From contig NZ_RBAK01000001.1 in the NCBI RefSeq assembly GCF_003626595.1, positions 372,001-436,000 on the forward strand: a stretch of 64,000 bases of DNA, written 5' to 3'. The DNA is from Micromonospora endolithica. GTDB lineage: Bacteria > Actinomycetota > Actinomycetes > Mycobacteriales > Micromonosporaceae. The notes beneath the pieces are model-generated. The model was not told the DNA's origin, made no database searches, and worked only from the letters and a program-made list of their open reading frames with translations. A program made the translations under genes and the position numbers. Every line of letters starts with the position of its first letter. Position 1 is the stretch's first letter. Positions 46,169-53,843 of this stretch are shown here, piece after piece.

Positions 46169-47286
46169 GCTCGGGTTTCTCCCTGGGCGATCTGGGCTAC
46201 GCGGTCGGCCATCCACGCTACGGTCGCGTCCGTCATTCCGGGGTGAACTGGGAGCTGGACGGTGGTCGTGGCGAGGTGTTCGGCGTTGGGGCTCTGGTTG
46301 GCGTAGGGCTGGAAGATGGGCTGGTGGTACAGCGGCCGGTAGCGCCACCGGATCGAGTCGGGTGGGAGGCCGGCGGCTTCGAACGCGGCGGCGACTTGGG
46401 GGATGCGGTCCTTGATGGTGAGGACGAGGTTGTAGTAGTTCGGCTTGTCCTGGACCCCGTACGGCAGTTCCCGCAGCAGGCCGCCGGGAGGCAGCGCGGC
46501 GAGGATGCGTTGGGCGTTGTGGCGGCGTCGGTCGAGTTGGCCATCGAGGAGCTTGAGACGGCGCAGGCCGATGGCGGCCAGGGGGCCGGCGAGCTTGTAG
46601 TTGACGCCGTGGGTGGTGCCGCGCAGGTGGCCGAGGTGGGTGTACCAGTCGATGCGCTCGCCGAGTTCCTCGTCGTCGGTGAGGACGAAGCCGCCCTCGC
46701 CGGTGGATAGGAGCTTGCGGTCGTGGGTGGAGAAGCAGCCGACTGCGCCGTGGGTGCCGGCGAACTGGTTGCCGACTCGGGTGCCGTGAGCTTGGCATGC
46801 GTCCTCGATGACGGGCACTCCGGCTTGGGCGAGGAGGTCTGCGCTGGCTCTTTCGTCGTTGGGATAGCCCCAGAGTGGGAGCGTGATGGCGGCGCGGGTG
46901 CGTCCGGTGAGCTTGCGCTGGATGTCGGCGGGGTCGAGGGCGAGGGATTCGGGCAGGGTGTCGACGGGGACGGGTGTGGCTCCGCAGGTGAGTACCGGCA
47001 TGGCGGTCGGCAGGGGTGCGGTGGCGGGGACCAGGACTTCCGTGCCGGGTCGGACGTCGAGGGCGATGAGCGCGGCGTGCAGCGCGGAGGTTCCCGAGTT
47101 GACGGCGATGGCGCGGCGGGCGCCGAAGCGCTTGGCGAGCGCGTGTTCGTAGATAGTGAGCACGGGGGCGCCGCCGGAGAGGCGGCCGTCGTCGAGGGTG
47201 GCGCGAATTTCGTCCAGTTCGCCGCAGGGCGCGGGGGTGTACCGGTCGTCGACGGGGTTGAGGACGTCGTGGCTGCTACTTGTCAT
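46165..47286 (-). CDS. DegT/DnrJ/EryC1/StrS-family aminotransferase
   Basis: A 373-residue PLP-dependent sugar or cyclitol aminotransferase. The PLP Lys lies in FSTHDRKLLSTGEGGFVLTD; RAIAVNSGTSALHAALIALD and VPVIEDACQAHGTRVG are further signatures. Such enzymes convert a keto group on a sugar, cyclitol or nucleotide sugar into an amine. The preceding gene encodes a dehydrogenase that could make this keto group. ATG 47286 overlaps the dehydrogenase by 11 bases. Confidence 0.9.
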   Translation of the reverse strand: MTSSSHDVLNPVDDRYTPAPCGELDEIRATLDDGRLSGGAPVLTIYEHALAKRFGARRAIAVNSGTSALHAALIALDVRPGTEVLVPATAPLPTAMPVLTCGATPVPVDTLPESLALDPADIQRKLTGRTRAAITLPLWGYPNDERASADLLAQAGVPVIEDACQAHGTRVGNQFAGTHGAVGCFSTHDRKLLSTGEGGFVLTDDEELGERIDWYTHLGHLRGTTHGVNYKLAGPLAAIGLRRLKLLDGQLDRRRHNAQRILAALPPGGLLRELPYGVQDKPNYYNLVLTIKDRIPQVAAAFEAAGLPPDSIRWRYRPLYHQPIFQPYANQSPNAEHLATTTVQLPVHPGMTDATVAWMADRVAQIAQGETRA

Positions 47287-48364
47287 AGGTCAGCACCACC
47301 TTGATGGTCTCCTCGGGGCGCTGGGCGATCAGGTGGTACGCCTCGGCCGCCTGGTCGAAGGGGAAGCGGTGGGTTACCAGGCTGTCGACATGCACGTGCC
47401 CCCTGATGACGAGGTCTCGGGCGGTGGCGCTGAGTCGGGGCAGGTCCCAGGCGGGATAGGCGCGCTGTGGGCAGCCGTTGACGGTCATGGAGGAGACCAG
47501 GGTGATGCGGTTGCGGTGGTACTCCTCGCCGAGCCGTAGGCCGTTCTGGTCGCCGTGGTAGGAGGCGACGGTCGCGACCTGGCCGCCTATCCGGACGCAG
47601 CGGATCGCCTCGTGCAGGCCGCCATACGAGCCGGAGGCTTCGATGGCGACGTCCGCGCCCTGTGGGCCGCAGAGCTTGCGCACCTGTACCGCTATGTCGT
47701 CGTCGGTGGCGGCGTGCACGGGTGTGATGCCGAGGGAGTCGGCGGTGTCCAGGCGTAGCGGGTAGCGGTCCACTCCGATGACCTTGGCGGCTCCGGCGAG
47801 CCGCGCGAGTTGGCCGGCGAGAAGGCCGACGGTGCCGAGCCCGACCACGACGACGGTGTCGCCGAGGCGTACCTCGGCGTCGTGCACGCCGCCGAGGGCG
47901 ACCCGCGCCAAGATGAAGAAGACGGCGCGTTCGGCGTCAACACCGGCCGGCAACCGGCTGGCGACGGCAGCGTCCGCGGGAACGATGTGCGCGGTGCCGT
48001 GCGGGCGATCAAGGGTGACGAGGTCACCGATGCTCACTTTGCCGACAGCGGCCTCGCCGACGGCGGTGACCCGCGCGATGGTCTCGTAGCCCGGCGCTAC
48101 CGGAAAGTCCCGCCCGGCACCGTCGAGGAAGATGCGTCGCTGCGAGTCCCAGGACCGGTGTAGCGCGGCGGCGTCGCCGGCCACCCAGGCCATCTCGGTG
48201 CCGTGGCTGATGCCGGAGACGACCGATTCGGCGTAGACGGCGTCGGGGCCGAGTGCGGGCAGGTGCTCTCGAACGATCTCCACCTGGCCCGGACCGGTGA
48301 TCATGACCCTGCTGCAGGGAGGCGCGTGGGCAGTGCGTGGCTGTGCGACGTCGGTTTCGGTCAT
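47276..48364 (-). CDS. Zinc-type medium-chain dehydrogenase
   Basis: A 362-residue MDR-superfamily dehydrogenase of the threonine/sorbitol dehydrogenase branch. The NAD(P)-binding site is DTVVVVGLGTVGLLAGQLAR; the first domain has SGISHGTEMAWVAG and FPVAPGYETIARVTAVG. The usual catalytic Cys and the structural four-Cys loop are absent, as in the BchC-like subgroup. It would oxidise a hydroxyl of a polyol or sugar. ATG 48364 overlaps the kinase stop as ATGA. Paired with a DegT aminotransferase it suggests an oxidation-transamination sequence. Confidence 0.86.
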   Translation of the reverse strand: MTETDVAQPRTAHAPPCSRVMITGPGQVEIVREHLPALGPDAVYAESVVSGISHGTEMAWVAGDAAALHRSWDSQRRIFLDGAGRDFPVAPGYETIARVTAVGEAAVGKVSIGDLVTLDRPHGTAHIVPADAAVASRLPAGVDAERAVFFILARVALGGVHDAEVRLGDTVVVVGLGTVGLLAGQLARLAGAAKVIGVDRYPLRLDTADSLGITPVHAATDDDIAVQVRKLCGPQGADVAIEASGSYGGLHEAIRCVRIGGQVATVASYHGDQNGLRLGEEYHRNRITLVSSMTVNGCPQRAYPAWDLPRLSATARDLVIRGHVHVDSLVTHRFPFDQAAEAYHLIAQRPEETIKVVLTYDK

Positions 48365-48966
48365 GACCTCTCCAGGGCTGGTAGGCGGGCAAGGAGCGCG
48401 TTGACGTCTTCGTCGTTGAAGGCGTCGAACTCGCTGGTGTCGAGCCGGATAACTCGGCTGGCGTAGTCACCGAGCGGTGTGTCGAAGGCGTGGGTGAGGT
48501 ATTCGAGGTAGGCGGTGGACAGCGCGGACTCCATGGGTCTGCCGCGTTGCGCGACCCGGCGGGCCAGGACCGGCGCCGGGGCGGTCAGTGCGATGAGAAG
48601 GTCGGGTCGTGCGGCGGCGTCGCTCCAGGTGACGCAGGTCTTCCTCACCCGGCTGGCGTCCTCGGGCGGCAGGGTGGTGTGGGCGAAGACGACCTGCTGC
48701 GCCATGGACCAGTCCGCCACGACGGCTGTGCCCTGGGTGAGTAGCTCGTGGATCTCGCGAAGTTGAGCGACGCGCAGCGCCAGGAAGGTCAACTCGACCT
48801 GGAGAGCCAGGGCCACGGTGCAGGTCTTCCCGGAGGCGTAGAGCTTCGGTAGAGCGGGGTTGTCGACGAACGGGTCGCGCATCAGGCGCGCTCCGAGGCG
48901 CTCGGCGAGTCGCTGTGCGAGGGTCGTCTTGCCGGCACCCGTTGGCCCGGCGAGTCCGATGAACAT
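48361..48966 (-). CDS. dNK-like P-loop kinase
   Basis: A 201-residue kinase of the deoxynucleoside-kinase type. Walker A is GPTGAGKTTLAQRLAERL at the very N-terminus. The segments DPFVDNPALPKLYASGKT, QVELTFLALRVAQL and VVADWSMAQQ match the dNK fold (the conserved E/DR pair region), and RPMESALSTAYLEYLTHAFD resembles the LID region. It phosphorylates a nucleoside or a similar alcohol; in this operon the substrate could be a pathway intermediate. Its start overlaps the methyltransferase stop by one base (TGATG). Confidence 0.85.
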   Translation of the reverse strand: MFIGLAGPTGAGKTTLAQRLAERLGARLMRDPFVDNPALPKLYASGKTCTVALALQVELTFLALRVAQLREIHELLTQGTAVVADWSMAQQVVFAHTTLPPEDASRVRKTCVTWSDAAARPDLLIALTAPAPVLARRVAQRGRPMESALSTAYLEYLTHAFDTPLGDYASRVIRLDTSEFDAFNDEDVNALLARLPALERS

Positions 48967-49982
48967 CAGCGTTGGCCCTCTTGCCGGGATGCCTGTCGCT
49001 TGGCGGGTTCTGGCTTTGGCTGTTCCGTCATGACAGCGGGTCCTCTCATGCCAACCCCGGCGAGGAAGTTGGCGAGGAAGGGGCTCGCCGGCTGGCCCCG
49101 CGCCGCGAGGTGGTCCTTAGGTTCAGGGCGCCAGTGAGACACCGGGACGAGCGCGGCGCGGTCCGCGCGCGATGCTGCGCCGGGTTGGGGCGCGACCATG
49201 GCGAAGTCACCGAACAGCGCTTGGACGTCGGCGAGGTGGCGGAGTTGAAGGGGGGTGGGGGTGCGCTGGTACAGCCGCTGGACCTCCTCGGTCTGGCTGG
49301 TGGCCGTGCCGGAGGTCGCGTGGGAGATGACGAGGGCGCTGCCGGGACTCATTGCGGCGCGGAAGGGTTCCACGATGGCGTTGACGTCGCCGGGGATGAA
49401 GTGCAGTACCGAGACGAACAGGACGGCCATCGGGCGGTCGAGGTCGATCAGCCGTTGGGTGGTGGGGTTGTCGATGATGAAGTCCGGGAAGCAGATGTCG
49501 GCCTGGATGACGTCCACTCGCGGATCGACTCCGAGTAGGGCCCTGGCGTGTGCCACGGCTACCGGCTCGACGTCGACGTAGAGCACCCGCGCGTCAGCGT
49601 CGACGGAGTGAGCGATGTCGTGAACGTTGCCGACGGTCGGTATGCCTGAGCCGAGGTCAATGAACTGGCGTATGCCCTGCTTTAGCGCGTATTGGACGGC
49701 GCGGCGCAGGAACGCTCGGTTGGCGCGGGCAGCATCGGCGACGTGGGGTGCGACGGCCAGGACGGCGTCGGCGGCTTGACGGTCGGCGGCGAAGTTGTGG
49801 CTGCCGCCGAGGAAGTAGTCGTACATTCGCGCGGCGTTCGGGCGGCTCAGGTCAAGCTCGGCGGGTGCCCAGCTCATCGCCTCGGTTCCCATGGTCGTTC
49901 CCCAGGTGCTGGCTTGGGCGTTTGTGATCGCCCTCGGTGGTGGTGGCTGCCCGATGCTTGTGGCGGTGTCGTGGCTGCTCAT
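48966..49982 (-). CDS. DUF574-type SAM-dependent methyltransferase
   Basis: A 338-residue protein of the actinobacterial DUF574 (Methyltransf_19) family. The pattern LSRPNAARMYDYFLGGSHNF, QFIDLGSGIPTVGNVHDIAH, RVLYVDVEPVAVAHARALL and VLFVSVLHFIPGD is typical. Family members bind SAM but few have known substrates. ATG 49982 overlaps the GPP34 stop as ATGA, which argues for this start over ATG 49892. The last 40 residues are low-complexity. Confidence 0.9.
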   Translation of the reverse strand: MSSHDTATSIGQPPPPRAITNAQASTWGTTMGTEAMSWAPAELDLSRPNAARMYDYFLGGSHNFAADRQAADAVLAVAPHVADAARANRAFLRRAVQYALKQGIRQFIDLGSGIPTVGNVHDIAHSVDADARVLYVDVEPVAVAHARALLGVDPRVDVIQADICFPDFIIDNPTTQRLIDLDRPMAVLFVSVLHFIPGDVNAIVEPFRAAMSPGSALVISHATSGTATSQTEEVQRLYQRTPTPLQLRHLADVQALFGDFAMVAPQPGAASRADRAALVPVSHWRPEPKDHLAARGQPASPFLANFLAGVGMRGPAVMTEQPKPEPAKRQASRQEGQR

Positions 49983-50653
49983 CGGTACACCGATACGGCG
50001 GTTTCGCCGATGAGGTCTTCGACGGCGCAGATGATCTTTTCGGTGGCGGGTGTGTGGTGTCCGGCGCGGGCGAGCATCTGGCGGAGTCGGTCGCGTAGGT
50101 CGGTGTCGAAGCCGTCGAGGTAGAGCTCGGATTCGAGTCGCAGGGCCCGTAGTAGACCGGCGAGAGCGTCGGTTTGCGGGTCGGGGTCGTCGTAGCCGAG
50201 GACGCCGTAGCGCAGGCGCCCGCGGACGCGGTGGATGACCGCGGGGTCTGTCGGCGGGTAGGCGATGGCCCGGCCGAGCATGCGGCGTCTGGTGACTTGC
50301 TCGACCAGGCCGCCGGCGATGAGCCCTGCGGTGACCTTGTCGTAGGCGTGCTCGCCGAGTAGCCGTACGGCTTCACGGACGGACAGCGAATGGTGGTGGC
50401 GGGCCAGGAACGTCAGGGCCCAGTCGGCGACCGGATCGCCGGTGGGTTGCCGGTGCACGGCGATGGCGGCGTCGCCGACGACGCGTACCCGCTCGATCGG
50501 TGCGACCAGGTTGGTGAGGATGGCTCCGGCCAGCGCGAGCGACAGGGACGGCAGGTGAGCCAGCGGAGCGCCGCTGTCGTTGTGGGTCAGTACGAACAGC
50601 TCGACGCGCAGCGGGAGGCGGACCGGCGGGGTGTCGAAGGCGGCGTGGCTCAT
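49979..50653 (-). CDS. GPP34 (GOLPH3/VPS74-like) protein
   Basis: A 224-residue protein of the GPP34 family, related to eukaryotic phosphoinositide-binding GOLPH3. The pattern LPLRVELFVLTHNDSGAP, SLSLALAGAILTNLV, and the later RRRMLGRAIAYPPTDPAVI and LDGFDTDLRDRLRQM is typical of actinobacterial members. Their job is unknown; membrane or metabolite binding is plausible. It lies 6 bases after the acetamidase gene and overlaps the methyltransferase. Confidence 0.85.
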   Translation of the reverse strand: MSHAAFDTPPVRLPLRVELFVLTHNDSGAPLAHLPSLSLALAGAILTNLVAPIERVRVVGDAAIAVHRQPTGDPVADWALTFLARHHHSLSVREAVRLLGEHAYDKVTAGLIAGGLVEQVTRRRMLGRAIAYPPTDPAVIHRVRGRLRYGVLGYDDPDPQTDALAGLLRALRLESELYLDGFDTDLRDRLRQMLARAGHHTPATEKIICAVEDLIGETAVSVYR

Positions 50654-50659
50654 GGCGGG

Positions 50660-51658
50660 TCACCGGGCCGGCTCGGCGATGCGGCGCAGCCGCTGGTGCA
50701 CCCCGCTGTAAGGGCTCGCGCCCGCCAGGACGGCTTTGGTGAGGGCGGCGTGCATGGTGTAGAGCGGGTCGCAGACGTTGCCGGGTGCGGCGCGGCCGGC
50801 CTGTGAGACGAGCTGGTAGGCGTCGAGCAGTTCCAGTCCGGTCAGTTGTGCCGTCCAGGTGATCAGGTCGTGCTGGCTGATTCGGTACGCGTCCTCTAGG
50901 GGGCGGGCGGCGCCGATCGAGATGATCCGGTGGTCGGTCTCGATGCGCGGCCATGGTGTGGTCACGCCTTTGATCAGGTCGACGGCGATGGTGACGTTCA
51001 TGGCGGTCTCCACCGCGACGCCGCACACCTCGCCCTGTCCTTGGCGGGCGTGGCCGTCGCCGATAGCGAACAGCGCGCCGGGGACGTTGACGCCGAGGTA
51101 GACGGTGGCTCCTGGGCGGACCTCCGGGGTGTCAAGGTTGCCGCCGTGCGCGTCGGGCGCGATCGTGGAGCGTGCTTCCCCGCCGCCTGGGGCGACTCCT
51201 ACGGTGCCGAGCATTGGCTCAAGGGGCATGACGATCGTGTGGTCGGAGCGGCGGGCGTGGTAGGTGACGGTGCCGGCGGTGGTGTCGATGGTGTAGCGCC
51301 AGACTCGCTCCTCGATCGGCGGGTGCAGCATCGCTGTGGTGTGGGTGCCGGTCAGTGCTCCGAAGTGCGGGAAGGTGGCGGACATGCCCCAGTCGCGGGC
51401 GGGGGTGATGGCCGCGAAGTGCAACGCGAGGGTGTCGCCGGGTTCCGCCCCGGCCACGTGGAAGGGGCCGGTGACGGGGTTGAACGCCTGGCACACCTTT
51501 GAGGGCAGGTCGTCGACGGTGAGTACGGTGCCGCCGAAGCAGTCCTCGGTGCTGGTGACCAGGAGGCTGCCGGGTTTGATCTCGGCAACCGCCGGGTGGG
51601 TGCCGAAGGTGTGGCGCAGTTCGTTCTCGGTCGGCTGGTAGGTGACCGTGCTGGTCAT
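50660..51658 (-). CDS. Acetamidase/formamidase-family hydrolase
   Basis: A 332-residue FmdA/AmdA-family protein. Signatures include HVAGAEPGDTLALHFAAITP, APGGGEARSTIAPDAHGGNL, ATVYLGVNVPGALFAIGDGH and ARQGQGEVCGVAVETAM. The enzyme hydrolyses small amides to acid and ammonia using bound metal. ATG 51658 overlaps the permease stop as ATGA, so transport and hydrolysis of an amide-like compound are probably linked. Confidence 0.92.
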   Translation of the reverse strand: MTSTVTYQPTENELRHTFGTHPAVAEIKPGSLLVTSTEDCFGGTVLTVDDLPSKVCQAFNPVTGPFHVAGAEPGDTLALHFAAITPARDWGMSATFPHFGALTGTHTTAMLHPPIEERVWRYTIDTTAGTVTYHARRSDHTIVMPLEPMLGTVGVAPGGGEARSTIAPDAHGGNLDTPEVRPGATVYLGVNVPGALFAIGDGHARQGQGEVCGVAVETAMNVTIAVDLIKGVTTPWPRIETDHRIISIGAARPLEDAYRISQHDLITWTAQLTGLELLDAYQLVSQAGRAAPGNVCDPLYTMHAALTKAVLAGASPYSGVHQRLRRIAEPAR

Positions 51659-53088
51659 GCCGACTCCCTTCCGCTGGCGAGGCCGGAGAGCTCGGGGCGA
51701 CGACCAGCGGCGTACAGACCGGCCAGGGTCAGCAGGCCGAGGATGAGCCAGACGAAGCCGAGGCGTTGGGCGGCCACGTTGGCGTTGACCACGACGTAGG
51801 CGAGGATCGTGAACCCGATTCCCGGAAGGATCAGGTGCGCGACGTAGTTGCGGCTACGGCGGCGGACCAGGTAGTGCCAGACGACGGCGAGGTGCAGTAC
51901 GAGGAACGCGGTCATCGCGCCGAAGTTGATCAGGCTGGACAGCAGCGTGATGCCGTCGGTGCGCCAGTTCATGTAGAGCCCGATCGCCAGCGACACGACG
52001 GCGGTGAGGGTGATGGCGTGGGTGGGCACGCTGTGGCGTACCGACACCGTGGCCAGGAACTTCGGCAGTTGCCGGTCGCGGGCCATGGCGTACAGCAGCC
52101 GCGAGGTGGCGACCTGCGCGACGAGGGAGTTCGCCACGCCCCAGGCGACGGCGGTGGCGACCGCGCACAGGGTGGCGAGCCAGGGTCCACCGGCGATTCG
52201 CGCGGCGTCGTAGAACGCCGTCCCGTCCGGGTCACCGTTCGCGAGCAGGCCGCCCGGGTCGGGCACCAGCAGCGCGGCCATCCAGGTCTGGGTGATGAAC
52301 AGCAGTCCGGCCACGCCCAGCGCGGCGGCCATGGCACGGCCGATCTGTCCCGCGCCGCCCTTGTTCTCCTCGGCGAGCATGGAGATGCCGTCAAAGCCGA
52401 GGAAGCTGAGCACGGCGATCGACACCGCGCCGAACACCAGGGTCCAGGTGAACGTGTCAGGGTTGTAGAGCGGCGTCCAGGAAAAGCCCTGTCCCTTGCC
52501 CTGCGCGAGAGCACGACCGGCTGCGGCGAGGAAGATCACCAGGACGATGACCTCGCCGATGAGCATCACGCGGGTAATGAGGGCGGTCATCCGGATGCCC
52601 CGGTAGTTGACCACCGTGTTGAGCAGCACGAAGCCGACCAGCCACACCCAAACGGGAACCGCCGGCACGGTGGAGTGCATCGCTACCGCCGCGATCAGGT
52701 ACAGCAGGCTCGGCACCAGCACGTAGTCCAACAGGATGGCCCAGCCCGCGAGGAAGCCGACCGGTGCGCCGATCCCTCGCCCCGCGTAGTTGTAGACGCT
52801 GCCGGCCAGGGGAAACGCCTTGACCATTTGGGCGTACGAGGCGGCGGTGAACACCAGCGCCACCATGCCGATGACGTACGCCAGCGCGACCATCCCGCCG
52901 GCACCTGCGTAGACGGATCCGAAGATGCCCATCGGCGCAATCGGCACCATGAACACCAACCCGTAGAAGAGCAGGTCGGCGAAGCCGAGTGAGCGGCGCA
53001 GCTCAGGCCGATACCCGAACCGCGACGAGTCCGGCGGCACCTGCGCCACGCCAATCTCCGGTGGAGGCGCTGTCTGCCTGGTGTACAT
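51655..53088 (-). CDS. APC-family amino acid/amine permease
   Basis: A 477-residue transporter with about 12 membrane segments. It shows LRRSLGFADLLFYGLVFMVP, YNYAGRGIGAPVGFLAGWAI and FLGFDGISMLAEENKGGAGQ, all typical of APC permeases. The substrate is probably an amino acid, polyamine or amide. ATG 53088 has AAGGAA about 9 bases ahead; open sequence upstream is GC-driven. It is the first gene of the eight-gene operon and its promoter lies in the 106 bases before it. Confidence 0.9.
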   Translation of the reverse strand: MYTRQTAPPPEIGVAQVPPDSSRFGYRPELRRSLGFADLLFYGLVFMVPIAPMGIFGSVYAGAGGMVALAYVIGMVALVFTAASYAQMVKAFPLAGSVYNYAGRGIGAPVGFLAGWAILLDYVLVPSLLYLIAAVAMHSTVPAVPVWVWLVGFVLLNTVVNYRGIRMTALITRVMLIGEVIVLVIFLAAAGRALAQGKGQGFSWTPLYNPDTFTWTLVFGAVSIAVLSFLGFDGISMLAEENKGGAGQIGRAMAAALGVAGLLFITQTWMAALLVPDPGGLLANGDPDGTAFYDAARIAGGPWLATLCAVATAVAWGVANSLVAQVATSRLLYAMARDRQLPKFLATVSVRHSVPTHAITLTAVVSLAIGLYMNWRTDGITLLSSLINFGAMTAFLVLHLAVVWHYLVRRRSRNYVAHLILPGIGFTILAYVVVNANVAAQRLGFVWLILGLLTLAGLYAAGRRPELSGLASGRESA

Positions 53089-53194
53089 GGTCTTTCGTTC
53101 CTTCCTGTCGGTCATCGATGCCGGCGCTCTCGCGGCGGTAATGGAGCTGGCTAAGCGGCGGCAGCGGCTCAGCAGGCAGACGCGTAGCCAGGAA

Positions 53195-53593
53195 CTACTG
53201 GATCGGCTGCTGGAGGCGCCAGACGATGGACAAGTCCTGGGCGCAGCCCCCGACCCGCACGGCGACGAACAAGCGGCGGAAAATGCCACCGAGTTCCTCA
53301 GGCGCCGCGTCCGCCACCAACCCCGGCACCGCCACCGCCTCCAGCACCAGCTGTTCGATGTCCTCGGCATCCACGGCGGTCAGCCGACAACCGCAGGGCC
53401 CTCGGTAGGCACGCTGACCGAGCATCCGCACAGGCTGCAGCGACGTGCCGCAACCACGGCAGAGCAGCAGCCCCTCAAGGGTGAAGGCCCCCGAGACAAG
53501 CGGTTTGGGCTGCGCCTGCCGTTCACCGCTGCGCCCGGACGCGGCACGGCGAACGCGGTCGCGCACGTCCTCGCTTCGCACGTCAATGGCCAC
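53195..53593 (-). CDS. Small zinc-ribbon protein, recombinase-tail-like
   Basis: A 132-residue protein starting at GTG 53593 with GGTGGAGG about 8 bases ahead. Residues 35-75 look like the zinc beta-ribbon that ends large serine recombinases: TLEGLLLCRGCGTSLQPV followed by YRGPCGCRLT, then VDAEDIEQLVLEAV. There is no resolvase catalytic domain. It is either a stand-alone zinc-ribbon protein or a leftover of a recombinase. It precedes the operon in the same direction. Confidence 0.55.
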   Translation of the reverse strand: MAIDVRSEDVRDRVRRAASGRSGERQAQPKPLVSGAFTLEGLLLCRGCGTSLQPVRMLGQRAYRGPCGCRLTAVDAEDIEQLVLEAVAVPGLVADAAPEELGGIFRRLFVAVRVGGCAQDLSIVWRLQQPIQ

Positions 53594-53843
53594 GGGGCAC
53601 CTCCACCATCACCGCTGCTCGCAAACGCGAGGGCCGGCCACAGCGGTGGGGGTGTGCCGAGGTCCGAATCGCCCAATCCATCGCCGTGGTTGTCTGTGTG
53701 ACCAGCCTGCGGGTCCGGCCCGTCCCCTGACGACGCGTGGACGTTCTAGTGTTGTCCTAGTTTCAGCTCGTCTACGCCCGCCGTCGTCTACTACGCTGCC
53801 GACTGCGACAATGACGCTGCGTGCATAGCCTGGGGGCAATCCC
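53594..53843. promoter_or_regulatory. Divergent control region between the operon and the HTH-STAND gene
   Basis: These 250 bases separate the minus-strand zinc-ribbon gene and operon from the plus-strand HTH-STAND gene. A short palindrome CTAG-TGTTGTC-CTAG lies at about 53746-53760. I see no other clear site. The start of the STAND gene has no strong ribosome binding site. Confidence 0.4.
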
